Of a stretch of DNA of 64,000 nt, positions 23,227 through 34,904 are shown in pieces (position 1 is the first letter of the stretch; every line of letters begins with the position of its first letter). Both the position numbers and the translations under genes were made by a program. Under the pieces are notes generated by a model that saw nothing but the letters and a program-made list of their open reading frames with translations, made no database searches and had not been told where the DNA came from. The stretch lies in NCBI GenBank assembly GCA_934047225.1, contig OW203992.1:5011501-5075500 (forward strand), written 5' to 3'. This stretch comes from Ypsolopha sequella. Its lineage: Eukaryota > Arthropoda > Insecta > Lepidoptera > Ypsolophidae.

Positions 23227-24270
23227 ACGGCCGGCGGACAAGTCGTTAACAAACGGGAAACCAATGTTCGTTCAATGTCTGCAGATGATTTGTACGTCCC
23301 ACCAGAATAATGGTAGAATGGACATCAGAACCAAAACCAATCATTAAAATTAACCACACGAAATACCTATTAGATTGTATGTGTTTATGTACCTATATTG
23401 CATGAATAGATTTATTTTTATTTTTGAACCGGAAGATAAACGGAACAGATAAAAAAATAATCAAATATTAATAAAATTATAAAATAACATAGAAATCAGA
23501 GGAATTAAAATTAAGTGAGACTCAAAGTACAAGTCGCAGCAGTAAATAATGCACCTCAGTACGTAGCGTCATCTCTGTCGCACGACGCATTAATAGTCTG
23601 GTGTCAGAGACGATGATCTACGAAGTCGAAGATAGCCGATGTGCATTATTTATATTTTTATTTTATATATATATATTTTTATTTTTATTAAAATGAACGA
23701 GTAAAGTGTACACACACTCATGTGTACGGACTACTAATATCTACAATTTCTCTCGCGTTTATCTCTGTTTCTCACCAGCCAGCATCACAAAGCTTGAATC
23801 TTTGTATTTATCTTTTTAATAAGGGCAAGATTTACCGAGATGGTTCGCTGCTTAATTGGACTCATTTGTAAGGAGCAGGCCCCATTTAACAGTGAGGTCT
23901 GGAGCTCATTAATAAAGGAATGTAGTGCAAAGAAAAGCTTCACGGAAAGTGCATGAAGGGCGGGGAAAATTGTTTTAACTTGAGAATGTATGTAGAGAAC
24001 TGTGCTCTAAATATTATATAGGTTGGTTGATTGTGTTGTTGTTGATTTCGGCCGCAACTTCTGTTATAGGTGTGTTAAATTAAACTATGCTAATATGCCC
24101 TGTTTTATTTGTCCTACTATAAGCTACAGGTCCATCTGTGTCCAACGTATGGCGATAAAGCTCACGATCACGTTTGGGACGTAATAACCGTCGGTGAAAA
24201 GCGGATGTGGACTTGGGAACGCCTCTGATATGATAAAGCTGGGATATGTTATTTATCACGTAAGCTATAG
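23227..24270. other. No gene; one short inverted repeat
   Basis: Bases 23547-23652 start AAATAATGCACCTC and end GATGTGCATTATTT, with imperfect pairing further in. Nothing else was recognised. Confidence 0.4.
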
Positions 24271-24480
24271 TCCGGCTTTTTCGTGCGCGACCTTCCTGCG
24301 GGGTACAGACGTTGGCGGGGGCGAGGTAGCTTCGACTGCGCGACTGCGACTGTCGGTGAGTGAAGCGCAGCAGCACGCGCTTCCCTTCCCCGCTACACCG
24401 CCCGCCCCCGCTAACATCCTCGTACCTCGTCTCCGCCAACGTCTGTACCCCGCAGGAAGGTCGAGCACGAAGAAGCCGGA
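24271..24480. repeat. GC-rich foldback with 58-bp arms
   Basis: Arms 24271-24328 and 24423-24480 match as inverted repeats at 54 of 58 positions; both carry CGACCTTCCTGCGGGGTACA and GACGTTGGCGG. The 94-bp loop is also GC-rich. Overlapping frames of 67-140 codons on both strands are a consequence of the composition and palindrome, not evidence of genes. Confidence 0.75.
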
Positions 24481-24868
24481 CAGTAGCAGTTATTACAACC
24501 AATGTTCCTTATTCTCTAAATACGAAGCTGTTTTTACATCCGCTTCATTATGACTGTTTATGACAAAGGGGAATTCTCGCCTTAACTTTGCCAAAAATTC
24601 TGTCACATATTTTATCAACATTCCCTGGAAGTAAACTCCTAGGATTCCTTTAAAATAATTTTGAAGTATTCTTTGTTAAGAAGATGAGGTCACGATTAGT
24701 CGTGACGTCAGAGCTGAGGCTTTTTAAGGCTGAGAATAATAATGTATTTTCAACTTACAGTAGTTGCAAGTCTATAAAATGTATTTTGTCTTTAGAAAAC
24801 TTCAACACCCGCGGTTGTTTTCGGTCTCGGTGCTTCGGAAGGCATGTTAAGGTGGGCCATCCCACTCA
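24481..24868. other. No recognised feature
   Basis: Low-complexity AT-rich sequence with no supported frame. Confidence 0.3.
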
Positions 24869-24876
24869 GTTACCAG

Positions 24877-25470
24877 TAGAGATGGGCGCGAGAAAATTCC
24901 CGGGTTAATTCCCGTTTGGGAAAATTCCCGGTGTTTATCGGGGAAAATTCCCAATCAGTGGGTTTTTTCATTTTTCTTAACAAATACTATGAAACTTAAA
25001 ATTAAACTTACTGCAGGTGATAGAGGAAGTCACAGCTAACATTTTATTTCCTTACACTTAACTGCGAAAATATGCGCTTTGGAAACTACAGGCACTTGAA
25101 AATATTTAATTAAAAGGTTAAGTAACCGAACAATTTTTTTTGTATTAGACTGCTGACCCTATTACAAACACCTTTTACTGATAAAGTTTTTCTAAATTAT
25201 GCATTACTTTCTAAGAAAAAAAAAATATTGAATTATTTTTTGTATGGAGAAAACAATGATACTGTCCATTAAAGAAGAACTTTCTGTCACTTAGCTACAA
25301 TACAGCAAATCTACTTATTTGCCATGGTGGATAGCTTTTATTTCAAAATATATTTAAACAAAATGTCAAAATGAAAACACCCCAATATTTTCCCAAACGG
25401 GTGTTTTCACGGAAACTTTCCGGGAATTTTCCCGCAATCGGGAATTTTCCCGGGTAGAAACCCATCCCTA
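24877..25470. mobile_element. 594-bp hAT-like non-autonomous element
   Basis: Ends TAGAGATGGG and CCCATCCCTA are inverted. Inside them both ends have clusters of GAAAATTCCCG / CGGGAATTTTCCCG. The flanks GTTACCAG (24869-24876) and GTTACCAT (25471-25478) match at 7 of 8, fitting a hAT 8-bp target duplication. The interior 25017-25110 is nearly identical, in reverse, to part of the 756-bp repeat unit near 36944-37037. No transposase frame remains. Confidence 0.8.
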
Positions 25471-25478
25471 GTTACCAT

Positions 25479-26386
25479 ATAAATGCTTTAGATGTTTGTG
25501 ACGACTTGATGGCTTTGATCTGAATTAAACTTTGCACACTTATGTTTGTTTCCCTCACCCCTCACACCGCACTCCGACCCATCTCTCATCAAGAGATGCA
25601 AGATAGCGAGATATTCAAAATGCGCCGAATTTATGAAATAGTTTCAGGAAAAAAATATATATCAAACGGTTATTGTTTATTTATAGAAAAGTGTTTAAAC
25701 TTAGTCTTCTCTACGTGAACGACGACGTCTGTATTTCTCTCTTTTTTTATTTCCATCGGTTTAGATAAAAATTATACAACTTGCTAAACTTTGCTTAAAA
25801 ACGACGCAATACTCACGATATCCTTACAGCTATTATGATGGTGTTTCATCGAATTTTGCTTTTTGGGCTGTATAGAGACGTAGTGTTGCTAGACATGATA
25901 ATTCTTATGAAAAAAAAATACATTTTGTATGAATTTGAGAAAAATTCAGGCGTACAGGCTCTTAAGAACACAGGCACCGTATTTCAACACATTTTGGACG
26001 AAGTTCGTCTTTAATGTGTAAATTTGATAAGAGAAGTCGAGTTCCTTGAATTTTAATAATTTTCGCAACGGTATCTCTGGCTTTGTATCGTTAGCTTTCG
26101 TTGAGGAATTTCGTTATCCTTTGATCTCCTTTGAACGCTTTTCGTCTTTACACAGACTGTTTTGCGGAATCGCTACAGAAACTGGTTTAACATACATTAA
26201 AATCATTTTACCTTCTCCCATACTGCAATAAGGTAATTACAACATTAAAAACGGTTTTAGAAGTACTTACATTGTTTGACCGATGTTAAAACACGATTTA
26301 TATATTAAATTTATTTCATTAACAGGTACATGAATATTCCTTAATGAAAGATAATAATTAATACAAAAATAATCCTAAAGAAATAA
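25479..26386. other. No recognised feature
   Basis: AT-rich; no motif in the short frames. Confidence 0.3.
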
Positions 26387-26722
26387 TTATAAAAAGAAAA
26401 TTGCCTCTAGATCACTGCCCTGCGGGAGAGTGCCCAAAATACTTGCCACATTACCTCTCTGTATGGCCAGACTTATACGCTGGCCTAGATAAGAGCCAGC
26501 TCGCCGGTCGCCGCTAGTGTCCACAAGCTTTACAGAGAGGTCCATGACAAGCTGACGCGCCTCTGGACCCCATGTCCAGATTGTCTCGACCCTAAAAGGC
26601 GCAAACATGTAGCTTGAACCTATTGCCACATATGTACGCCTCTTAGAGAGCTCAGCAGCGGCCGCCGCCGAACCAGCAGCCCTACTGCTTTGGGAAACAT
26701 GAGAGGGCGCCAGCGTATCCAC
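26387..26722 (-). pseudogene. LINE ORF2 C-terminal fragment
   Basis: The minus-strand frame is open for 111 codons. Its part FAPFRVETIWTWGPEARQL, then GDRRAGSYLGQRISLAIQRG and NVASILGTLPQG, matches a C-terminal block I know from many invertebrate LINE-type reverse transcriptase proteins (VETLGPW and AGSYLAQRISIAIQRGNAAS in relatives). RT and endonuclease are absent, so this is a 5'-truncated copy. The first 25 or so residues before ELSKRR may be unrelated flank. Which LINE clade it belongs to I cannot say. Confidence 0.7.
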
Positions 26723-26979
26723 GCAGGTTTAATGTTAAAATATTACATTATAACACCGCAATTCTGCGCCAGTTTTGGCCAAATTTATTATAACACCACT
26801 AAAGAACCAATCGCAAGCGATAACGGTCTGTCTTAATTACTTAAGCCACGCCTCTTTACTCTTCTCGCTTCCGATTTGTCTGAGACATCTACATACTAAT
26901 TCCATCATAACGAGTATCATGACAAGTGTTCTTTTTCCTATTTTTCGTGAAATTGTTTTTGATCATCATAGATAAAGTA

Positions 26980-27533
26980 AAAAACAACTTCGACTCCGAG
27001 GCTGACAGAATAATATGCTTGGGGTGGGCAGCATTCGGGAAGTTGCGTCACATATTTACGTCGCCAATACCGCAGTGCTTAAAGGCTAAAGTATATAACC
27101 AGTGCGTCCTTCCAGTGATGACGTACGGCGCTGAGACGTGGTCTCTTACCAAAGGCTTGATCCGCCGAATTAAGATCGCTCAACGAGTTATGGAGCGGGC
27201 TATGCTTGAGATATCTCTGATGGATAAAATCCGAAACGAAGATATCCGTCAGAGATCGAAGGTGACCGACATAGCCTACCTAATCAGTAAGTTGAAGTGG
27301 CAGTGGACTGGCCATATCTGTCGCCGACGTGATAACCGTTGGGGCCGTAAGGCATTGGAATGGAGACCACGTACAGCAAAGTTCAGCGTAGGCCACCCTC
27401 GTGCCCGCTGGACTGACGATCTGAAGGACCATACGGGCGGCGGGGATGAGGATGACTGAGGACCGCCAAGAGTGGCGTAATATTGGGGAGGCCTTGTCCA
27501 GCAGTGGACGAATACGGGCTGATGGATGGATGG
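26980..27533 (+). mobile_element. 5'-truncated RTE-like LINE, second copy
   Basis: This is the same family as 20157-20559 but about 150 bp longer at the 5' side. It adds LRHIFTSPIPQCLKAKVYNQ and VLPVMTYGAETWSLTKG before the shared C-terminal block. A GATG repeat ends it. AGATAAAGTA occurs at both edges (26970-26979 and 27534-27543), a 10-bp target duplication. A frameshift near 27435, after DDLKD, breaks the end of the frame. The copy cannot move by itself. Confidence 0.88.
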
Positions 27534-27543
27534 AGATAAAGTA

Positions 27544-28237
27544 TTGTGCGCGGGATGGGGACACTCGTGCAGTCTACCGAACAAGCACTCGTGTACCCAT
27601 AGTCTCACATGATATATTTTTCATATATTTTTTTCCCTTTTCAATTTGCTTTGTTTTGTGTAACTTTACTGAATAACTTATAACGTAAGTACATGTTGCG
27701 TTGTTATAATGCCGTGCACATAAATTTATTTACTTGCAAGATTTATGTGGAAACTTTTTTGGTTTTAAGATTAATTTATTATTATTTGTATTATGTGTTA
27801 AGAAAACTGTTTTTTTTCCCAATCAATAAAATAAAAAATGATGTGACAGTTGCACAAAATACCATATTGATCCTAAGAATGTAATATTATTATAAATTAA
27901 AGAGGTTTTTGTAACAGGCTTATTGGGAAGATAAAATATGTACCTATACGTATTGAAGAGAAAGGTAGGTTTATGAATGGGGATCTACAGACAAAGCTAA
28001 TAACAGATGGCGCTAGCATAAGTCCGGCCAGAAATTGTACGGTCCGGCTATGTCAAACTTTGTTGTTGTGTGTGTTCCGGTTTTCCTACAGTTTTTCTCC
28101 AATATCTCGCTTTTTTTTACTTTCTCTTATCACTTGTATTCCAATATATTATATATTTGTTATTATTATTATTTTTTCATTTTTAGTATGGGGTTTTTCG
28201 GTAATAAATAAACGCCATTATTGAAGAAACCTGGCCT
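27544..28237. other. No recognised feature
   Basis: Bases 27550-27610 carry GGGACACTCGTGC and a rough inverted partner, related to the inverted repeat at 35501-35625. No gene is seen. Confidence 0.35.
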
Positions 28238-28380
28238 CGTAGCACAGTGTTTAATCGCGCGCGATGCCATTTAGTTCAATCACAGGTGCGAGGAGCGTGG
28301 CGTACTGTTTAATCGCAAAAAACATCGTGTCACTCTCCTCGCACTTGTGATTCAACTAAGTGGCGTCGCGCGCGATTAAA
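28238..28380. mobile_element. Hairpin element with GCGCGCG arms, copy 1
   Basis: TTTAATCGCGCGCG at 28250 and CGCGCGCGATTAAA at 28367-28380 begin long inverted arms that run inward for over 50 bp (CACAGGTGCGAGGAGCGTG against CTCTCCTCGCACTTGTG). The second copy at 41435-41593 is better preserved and extends further outward. Confidence 0.75.
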
Positions 28381-28952
28381 CCCCACCCCATTGAAATAAG
28401 TTTTTCAATCCCCGTTTAGAACTCCAATTAGGTATATTCAACTGGCCAGTGCCACATACCAACTCGTTAATCATTCGTATAAGTTAACGGACCGCTCCGT
28501 ATTCATTGGGTCTTCTGTCTGACAGACGGTCACCTTGACCGTCTTCAAAGGAGTGTCACCGCGAATCTCCGGACTGTCTGTCAGACATTTTCTTCTGACC
28601 ACAATAATTTTAAGTGACTAAGCGTGGTGGCAATTTTCTTTATCTCGTGCAGTTTTAAAATGACATGTGACAACATTTGTTATTGAAAGTACTGGCTGGA
28701 TTTTTAATTGCTTAAAATCTGAAAAGTAGGGAAAATAATAGAATAGAAACATGTTTTTGCCCGCAGTTTCGCCCGCGCTGATTTAGTTTGCATTTATCTG
28801 GGATAAAAATTAACTTTTTATGAAAAGTAGTAACCGACTTCAAATGTTACTGCAGTTGTTCATTAAAAAGTTCAACATAATTCAATATACTGACCGATGG
28901 TACCGAAATAACACTTTTGCCGACTTCTTGCTTCCTGAAACGTACCATATAC
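28381..28952. other. No gene; one short inverted repeat
   Basis: CTGTCTGACAGACGGTCACC and GACTGTCTGTCAGACA at 28515-28585 are related palindromic words. Nothing else was seen. Confidence 0.35.
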
Positions 28953-29216
28953 CAGTGGCGTGCACAGAACTTTTTTCCGGAAAAGCAATCAGAAGGTCAA
29001 GATTGACAATAAAAAAAATATGAAAAAATTCAAATAACACTTTGAAAAAAAAAAAGTTTGTATGAAAATGTTCACTCTAGGGTAGGCAGTGCCTACCCTG
29101 GCGTCAAACAAACTTTTTTTTTTTCAAAGTGTTATTTAAATTTTTTCATATTTTTTTTATTGTCAATCTTGACCTTCTGATTGCTTTTCCGAAAAAAAGT
29201 TCTGTGCACGCCACTG
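28953..29216. mobile_element. 264-bp palindromic hAT-like MITE, copy 1
   Basis: The ends CAGTGGCGTGCACAGAACTT and AAGTTCTGTGCACGCCACTG are perfect inverted repeats, and pairing continues almost to the centre. CCATATAC directly flanks both sides (28945-28952 and 29217-29224), an exact 8-bp target duplication. The CAGTG start and 8-bp duplication mark the hAT superfamily. Copy 2 is 51933-52161. Confidence 0.95.
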
Positions 29217-29567
29217 CCATATACTATATGACAATTTGCGCAATAAGAAATCTCTTATTAGAGATAACCTCACCCATATGTAAATATCTTTTACTGTACC
29301 GGTTTGTGTTTATGTTTCTGTTTACAACAAATAATAAAGAATGTTCACAATGGAGCCAAACCCAAAATCAAATTTTGCATTTTACTTGGAACAACTGATT
29401 TCTTTCTAATTTTCAATTTTGTCTTCATACTAATAGTCGTTCGGGTAGAAAAGTACTGTTTCTAGTTTTCGGCTATTCTTCTAAAAATCCTGCCTATATT
29501 TTCATAGAAATATTCTTGCGATGTTTGAGAAAGTTCCGTACGTGAAGTGGAGTTAATTATTTAGCAA
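29217..29567. other. No recognised feature
   Basis: AT-rich flank between the MITE and the tandem array; the 89-codon frame starting inside the MITE is not a gene. Confidence 0.3.
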
Positions 29568-30227
29568 GATGTTACGTGATGGGCTTTCACGATGTTATGT
29601 ATCATCGATATGTTACGTCACAGGCTTCCATGATTTTATGTATCATCGATATGTTACTTGACAGGCTTCAATGATTTTATGTATCATCGATATGTTACGT
29701 GATGGGCTTCCATGATTTTATGTATCATCGATATGTTACATGACAGGCTTCCATGATGTTATGTATCATCGATATGTTACGTGACAGGCTTCCATGATTT
29801 TATGTATCATCGATATGTTACTTGACAGGCTTCAATGATTTTATGTATCATCGATATGTTACTTGACAGGCTTCAATGATTTTATGTATCATCGATATGT
29901 TACTTGACAGGCTTCAATGATTTTATGTATCATCGATATGTTACGTAACAGGCTTCCATGATTTTATGTATGATCGATATGTTACGTGACAGGCTTCCAT
30001 GATTTTATGTATCAACGATATGTTACTTGACAGGCTTCAATGATTTTATGTATCATCGATATGTTACGTGACAGGCTTCCATGATTTTATGTATCATCGA
30101 TATGTTACGTGACGGGCTTCCATGATTTTATGTATCATCGATATGTTACGTGACAGGCTTCCATGATTTTATGTATCATCGATATGTTACGTGATGGGCT
30201 TCCATAATTTTATGTATCATCGATATG
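29568..30227. repeat. 41-bp tandem array, about 16 units
   Basis: Each unit reads approximately GTATCATCGATATGTTACGT then GACAGGCTTCCATGATTTTAT. The spacing of ATCATCGAT is 41 bp (29601, 29642, 29683 and onward). Variants such as TTGACAGGCTTCAATG recur together, showing that blocks of units were copied jointly. There is no coding frame through it. Confidence 0.95.
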
Positions 30228-30805
30228 ACTAAATTACTGAGAATTAAATTTAAAAAGTGATTTTCTTCAGCGCTACCGAATCCACGGGCCGAAGGCTAGT
30301 GAATTATCTCAAATAATACCAAGGAAAATTTATTAACATCCAGCTAGACTTAGGAACATGAAAGACAGTTAGTTCCTTTTGAATCCAAAAGGGTTTTGAT
30401 TTTTATTACTTACAGGGAGAAAATGGAGATGAAAAAGAACCAAAATATGTAAATAAATAATCAATCGTTCCTTCTATCCCGCCAATGGCCGGGCCATCAT
30501 ATCGACGGGTAATTCCCGGGAAAATATTTGCAGGACGGTGAAAACATGTATAACAAATTTTCAAATAACGAACTCAACTACTCAATTCAATCAGTGTTAA
30601 CTTTATTTCAAGAGATTTTCACTTGTGAAAGTCGAAGGAAATTCGAGCAACAACGTAGATTTTATCAGGCTCTTCCAAATAAAAACTTTTTCATCTAAGG
30701 CTTCTTTTAGTGCCATCGTAGCAGAATGTTTTTTGATTGCACAAGTTAAGTTTTGCAGAAGACGAAGTTATGCTTGGTCTCTCGACGAAATCTTGGCCTA
30801 GCGAA
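30228..30805. other. No recognised feature
   Basis: No gene or repeat partner was identified. Confidence 0.3.
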
Positions 30806-31020
30806 AAATAAAAAAAAACGGCCAAGTGCGAGTTTGACTCGGGTACCTAGGGTTTCGTATTGTGGATGATAAATTTAATTTGTAATTTTTTTTTCGTGGA
30901 TTTCTCGACCGCTTTATTTTTCCTGTAATCTTTACGTAAACACATATTACTATGATTTTTTTCATATTTTTTGGTCCACCAGGTTTGGAGATAAGGGAGA
31001 GATCCAACCATTGATAGTTG
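30806..31020 (+). repeat. Truncated CGGCCAAGTGCGAG repeat
   Basis: CGGCCAAGTGCGAGTTTGAC followed by TTTCGTA is the start of the repeat at 5877-6174 in the opposite orientation. The following bases include TTGGTCCACCAGGTTTGG, which resembles CGGTCTACCAGTTTCGG at 42271. The 42.2-42.55 kb stretch is therefore a related fragment that ends TACGGAACCC. Confidence 0.55.
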
Positions 31021-32256
31021 CATGAAATTATATAAATCATAATCTTTCTATTTACATAAGCATACTAACACTATTTAAATTTAACTCGATTCTTTCATAA
31101 TATAATAATTATTTCGTTAATAGGATGAAATATTTAATTACCGTATACAGCATACCTTTTCATAGATCCTCAATCATGTAAATTATTGAAATGACAGATT
31201 TGATTTAAATGATTGAGAAGTTTGTTTACAAGATTATCGTAATAGAAGTAATTTTGTTATATCAAAACTATTACTTTTACTTAGAAGACAACATTTGATC
31301 TCTGCAATAGTTTATTGTAGTAACAATGTTGTTCTACCTACGACCTATATACAATAATTTAAATCAATAATAGCTTTAGCCATAAATAATAATTTGAAGA
31401 CACATCGCAAAACAGTGCAAATCTTAATCAAAGATTTCAAAAGTAAAGATAAGCTAATACTTGCGATTGTCGGCTCTTGGTGAAACATCATCATGGATGA
31501 AAACAGTACAAGTGTTTGTTTTCATCTGTAAAGATAAGCCCTTACGTAGTATGACAGCACCAAAATGTTTCCACCTTTAAATGGGTGACGCTCACACGTT
31601 TGGAATCAGTGCTCATCCGAACACAGTGATAGTTGGACGCCTTAAGTGCACTTAAAGTTTTGAATTTTTACGACTTTAGTAAACTCACAGTTTGCTGACC
31701 GTAGGTAGACATATTGCGCACTCATTTTGTACTCGCGTCGGTATTATGTTAACGCAAACATTCAAAAACAATGCAATAGATTTTAGGTGCCAGGGCTCAT
31801 CTAAACGTTTGAAATCTTTGATCTTAATACGTTTATTCACGGACCGCATAATTCGACCGGTAAGACCTCACGCCACATAAATTATCTCACGAATTGGTGC
31901 ATCTTCGTGTTTATATCACGTTACTATGAGAAACCTTTAGGACAGGACCTAGAATCACCGTGCTCGCGATTCACCGCTTTCATATATTATGAATGGGAAT
32001 TAGTGATGCTGGCTGCGGATATGATTTAAGTGAATACAGAACACTGTCATAATATATATTACAGTAAACAGTGAGTAATAAAATAATAATTATTATTATA
32101 CACCCCAAGTGTGGAGAGCAAGATTCAACCTGACCACCGTAGGAGGAGCACGTATGTCCAAATTTGTTACTTATTGAAGAAAGGCCAAGTAAATATTAAA
32201 AGTATCCAGAAAAGAAATGCTTGTATGACTTAATTGATTCAATTCAATTCAAAATC
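31021..32256. other. No gene recognised in about 1.2 kb
   Basis: AT-rich with scattered short frames. No repeat pair or splice-bounded frame was seen. Confidence 0.35.
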
Positions 32257-32656
32257 CTTTATACTACACCTGCTCGGAAAGTACCTTCTTTCTTTGTTGA
32301 AAACGATGCGGAAAATACGTCATTACTGTCATACAAATATGCGGGCGGCAAAAGTGTATGAAAATTCATTGTTAACGTGCTTGAGCGGGCAGAAAAAGTA
32401 TATGCAAATCCATTGTTAACGTGCTGTTTTTTTTTTAAATAACATAAAGAATGAGCAAGTGGCCAAGTGGCCAGTATTATTTTGCGAACTCGTACATAAA
32501 ACTCGAAAAATGATACTGGCCACTTGCTTTTAGTGCACATTATAAAAAATAAGAAGGAAATAAAAAGTGACAATCGCACGCGAGTCAGTCGGTTTCTTTT
32601 ATTGTATCTTGATGAAAAGTAAAATTATACTATTTCCTCACAGGTGTAGTATAAAG
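32257..32656. mobile_element. 400-bp TIR element
   Basis: CTTTATACTACACCTG at 32257-32272 and CAGGTGTAGTATAAAG at 32641-32656 are a perfect 16-bp inverted repeat. Within it, AGCAAGTGGCCAAGTGGCCA and TGGCCACTTGCTT form a second, inner inverted pair (about 32454-32530). CATTGTTAACGTGC occurs twice, 62 bp apart. The 106-codon minus frame is unlikely to be real. Confidence 0.75.
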
Positions 32657-33289
32657 CACTATGTATCACTCGGGAGAAAGTGCGATTCCCAATCTTCCCC
32701 TTTCTTCCCTCGGTGAATAATGTACTATTATTGCACACAAGAATAAAACGTATTACAAGTATCAGTAATCTTACAGTTTAAGCAAAAGGCGGGCTTATCT
32801 CTGAAAGAGATTTATACCACCAAACCCTTGGTGACAGAATCGATTAAACAAAAAGTGATTATTTCATAAGTGCACACAAATACAAAAAACTGTTTAAAAC
32901 CCATGAGTTAAAAAAATAATAACAATTAAATAATAGTCTACATAAAACATTGATATGTTTTGTATAAAACATTGTATAAAACAAATGAACATTTACAAGA
33001 AAATATATATGATGAATGTGGAAAAAGGAAAAAGTGTTGCAATCGTAGAAAATGGAAATTTTAGACTAGAAACTGGCGTGAGTATACATTATGTATCTAT
33101 GTACATAAATGCTACTTGTTTTTCTCTAGATGCTAATGTATTTCTTAATTTTACCACCTATACTTGAATCCAACCATAACTTACGCTGCTGGGGTATATA
33201 GTTGAAACACAACCAAAGCAAAATTTCCCGAACACTATTAACGCTTGAAGCTATATAAAAGCTATAAGAACACTCGTTACATCACTAGA
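32657..33289. other. No recognised feature
   Basis: AT-rich; the 70-codon frame at 32955-33167 has no recognisable content. Confidence 0.3.
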
Positions 33290-33495
33290 ATAAGCGTTTT
33301 AAGCCTGGTGGGTCCCCGGTGTAGTCGGAGCCGATCGGCTTGCTGATTCCGTACCCTGATGACCGACGGATGGTATTGGGAACCCGGGTTCAGGTACCGG
33401 AGCTAATGGGATTTGTTTCTGGGAATGGCGGGGCTTTGCGAGTTTCCGGCGTTGTAGATATGTTGTGGAACTTGCAAATTTTACTGTTTTCAATA
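33290..33495. other. GC-rich fragment of unknown origin
   Basis: Composition differs from both flanks. A minus frame of 64 codons (33299-33493) is proline- and serine-rich. It could be a piece of a retroelement or of a processed transcript. Nothing identifies it. Confidence 0.3.
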
Positions 33496-33599
33496 TCTTC
33501 TTTCTAATATAATATTATCCCAAGCCTTTCGCCTACGGCTCTGTCCGCGTTGATAAAGCAACAAAGTTGAACATTTTGTATAAAATTTGACACACGTAG

Positions 33600-33720
33600 C
33601 GTTGCCATCCGTCCGGATAAAGCCGGACAGTGTTAGGCTTTTTGACTTCTTATCCGGCCAAATTTGGCTGCGTCCGGCCCGTCCGGCATTTTGTTAGACT
33701 TTTTATATCTATCGTTCAGT
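33600..33720. repeat. Short repeat rich in CCGTCCGG
   Basis: CCGTCCGGATAAAGCCGGAC, CTTATCCGGCC and GGCCCGTCCGGCA are near-palindromic words within 90 bp. I recall such words as frequent in lepidopteran intergenic DNA. Confidence 0.35.
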
Positions 33721-33787
33721 CACTTCAGTCAGAAACGAGCGAGACGAGACTCGCTGACTCGCCAAGACACGCTTAGTTCACATAATA

Positions 33788-33909
33788 GTAGTTTATGCTA
33801 CAAGGGCGAAAAGAAATAAATTACGAGGACGATTTAAAACACGAGCGTAGCGAGTGTTTTAAACGTAACCGAGTAATTTATTGCTCTTACGCCCGTGTAT
33901 CATACTACG
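33788..33909. mobile_element. 122-bp inverted-repeat element
   Basis: GTAGTTTATGCTACAAGGGC and AATAAATTACGAGG on the left pair with CGAGTAATTTATTGC and GCCCGTGTATCATACTAC on the right, imperfectly. The centre has AAACACGAGCGTAGCGAGTG, a word typical of such elements. Confidence 0.6.
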
Positions 33910-34663
33910 TTTTTCAATGCATAGTGTGAGGAAATAAAACAAATACAATCTTGTGAACTTTAAATTATGATTGGCTCAAAAGAACTGTATCCAGAGCCGT
34001 TAAACAGTGGGAAAAAAAGGATAATATGTATGGTACACAGGAAAGGCTGCAGGTAAGCCAACCATTGCAAATAAATTAAAAAAATAATAATAATAAAGCC
34101 CTAGGGCAAAATAATCGACTTTCTGTTCGGTTTTGATGCATAAAAAGTGGGCCTTTACGAGCACATGCATTGAAAAAATACATAAAAACGGTAATAATGT
34201 TATTTCAAAAATAATACCATTGTTATTATACTGGAAGAGATCGCTTTTTAGTGATAAGACCGCCAATTGTACCCGACTTCTACTTTTTGAAATTGTCTAT
34301 TTATTTTGTTTTTATGGTGTGCAATATAGAATACTGTATTGTATATATTTACTTGTGAGTATTTACATTACATGCACTTATTATATGTTCTTCAAAGTTA
34401 TATAATTTTTCGACGTAGATACGTATATATGTGATTATATTATCGATGTATGAATTACCATGAATATTGAAAAAGTATTAATAAATTACAACATAAACAT
34501 TGAGTTATTTTCAGAAAAACTACCGTGCTTTCACACATATACTCACGCCGGTCTCGCAGATAGGTAGACAGAGACTTATAAGGTTAAAAATGCGACATAC
34601 AGACATGACAAAATGAACATGGTTTCTTACCTGGGCTACGAAACCCTAGAAACTGTGAAACTA
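33910..34663. other. No gene; one repeat fragment
   Basis: Bases 34545-34580 (CACGCCGGTCTCGCAGATAG) belong to the dispersed family noted at 4415. Nothing else was recognised. Confidence 0.35.
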
Positions 34664-34822
34664 GTCTTGCTCTCGCTAAAGGAGTAACAAACTGTATAGA
34701 AACCAGTTTTGCTCTCGCTAGAGGACGTAACAAACTATATAAAACCCAATCTTGCTCTCGCTAAAGGTGTAACAAACTGTATAGAAACCAGTCTTGCTCT
34801 GGCTAAAGGAGTAGCAAACTCG
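34664..34822. repeat. 42-bp tandem repeat, four units
   Basis: TTGCTCTCGCTAAAGGAGTA and close variants begin near 34668, 34710, 34753 and 34795. Between them runs ACAAACTGTATAGAAACCAG with small changes. Confidence 0.85.
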
Positions 34823-34904
34823 AAAATCAATTATCATTTTCTTTGGGAATGTTGTTCAGTGTTATCAGTAGATTTTGTGGTTTAATTTAAGAGGCCATAC
34901 GAAT

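Noticed and set aside
24080..24563. GC-rich frames of 67-140 codons on both strands
   Set aside because: They mirror each other across the foldback; low-complexity Arg/Pro/Ala content and no homologous motif.
29568..30227. Regular short repeats resembling a CRISPR array
   Set aside because: Units are contiguous with no distinct spacers, and the genome is an insect.
32259..32579. A 106-codon minus-strand frame
   Set aside because: It lies wholly inside the 400-bp TIR element and crosses its inner inverted repeat; nothing suggests a protein.
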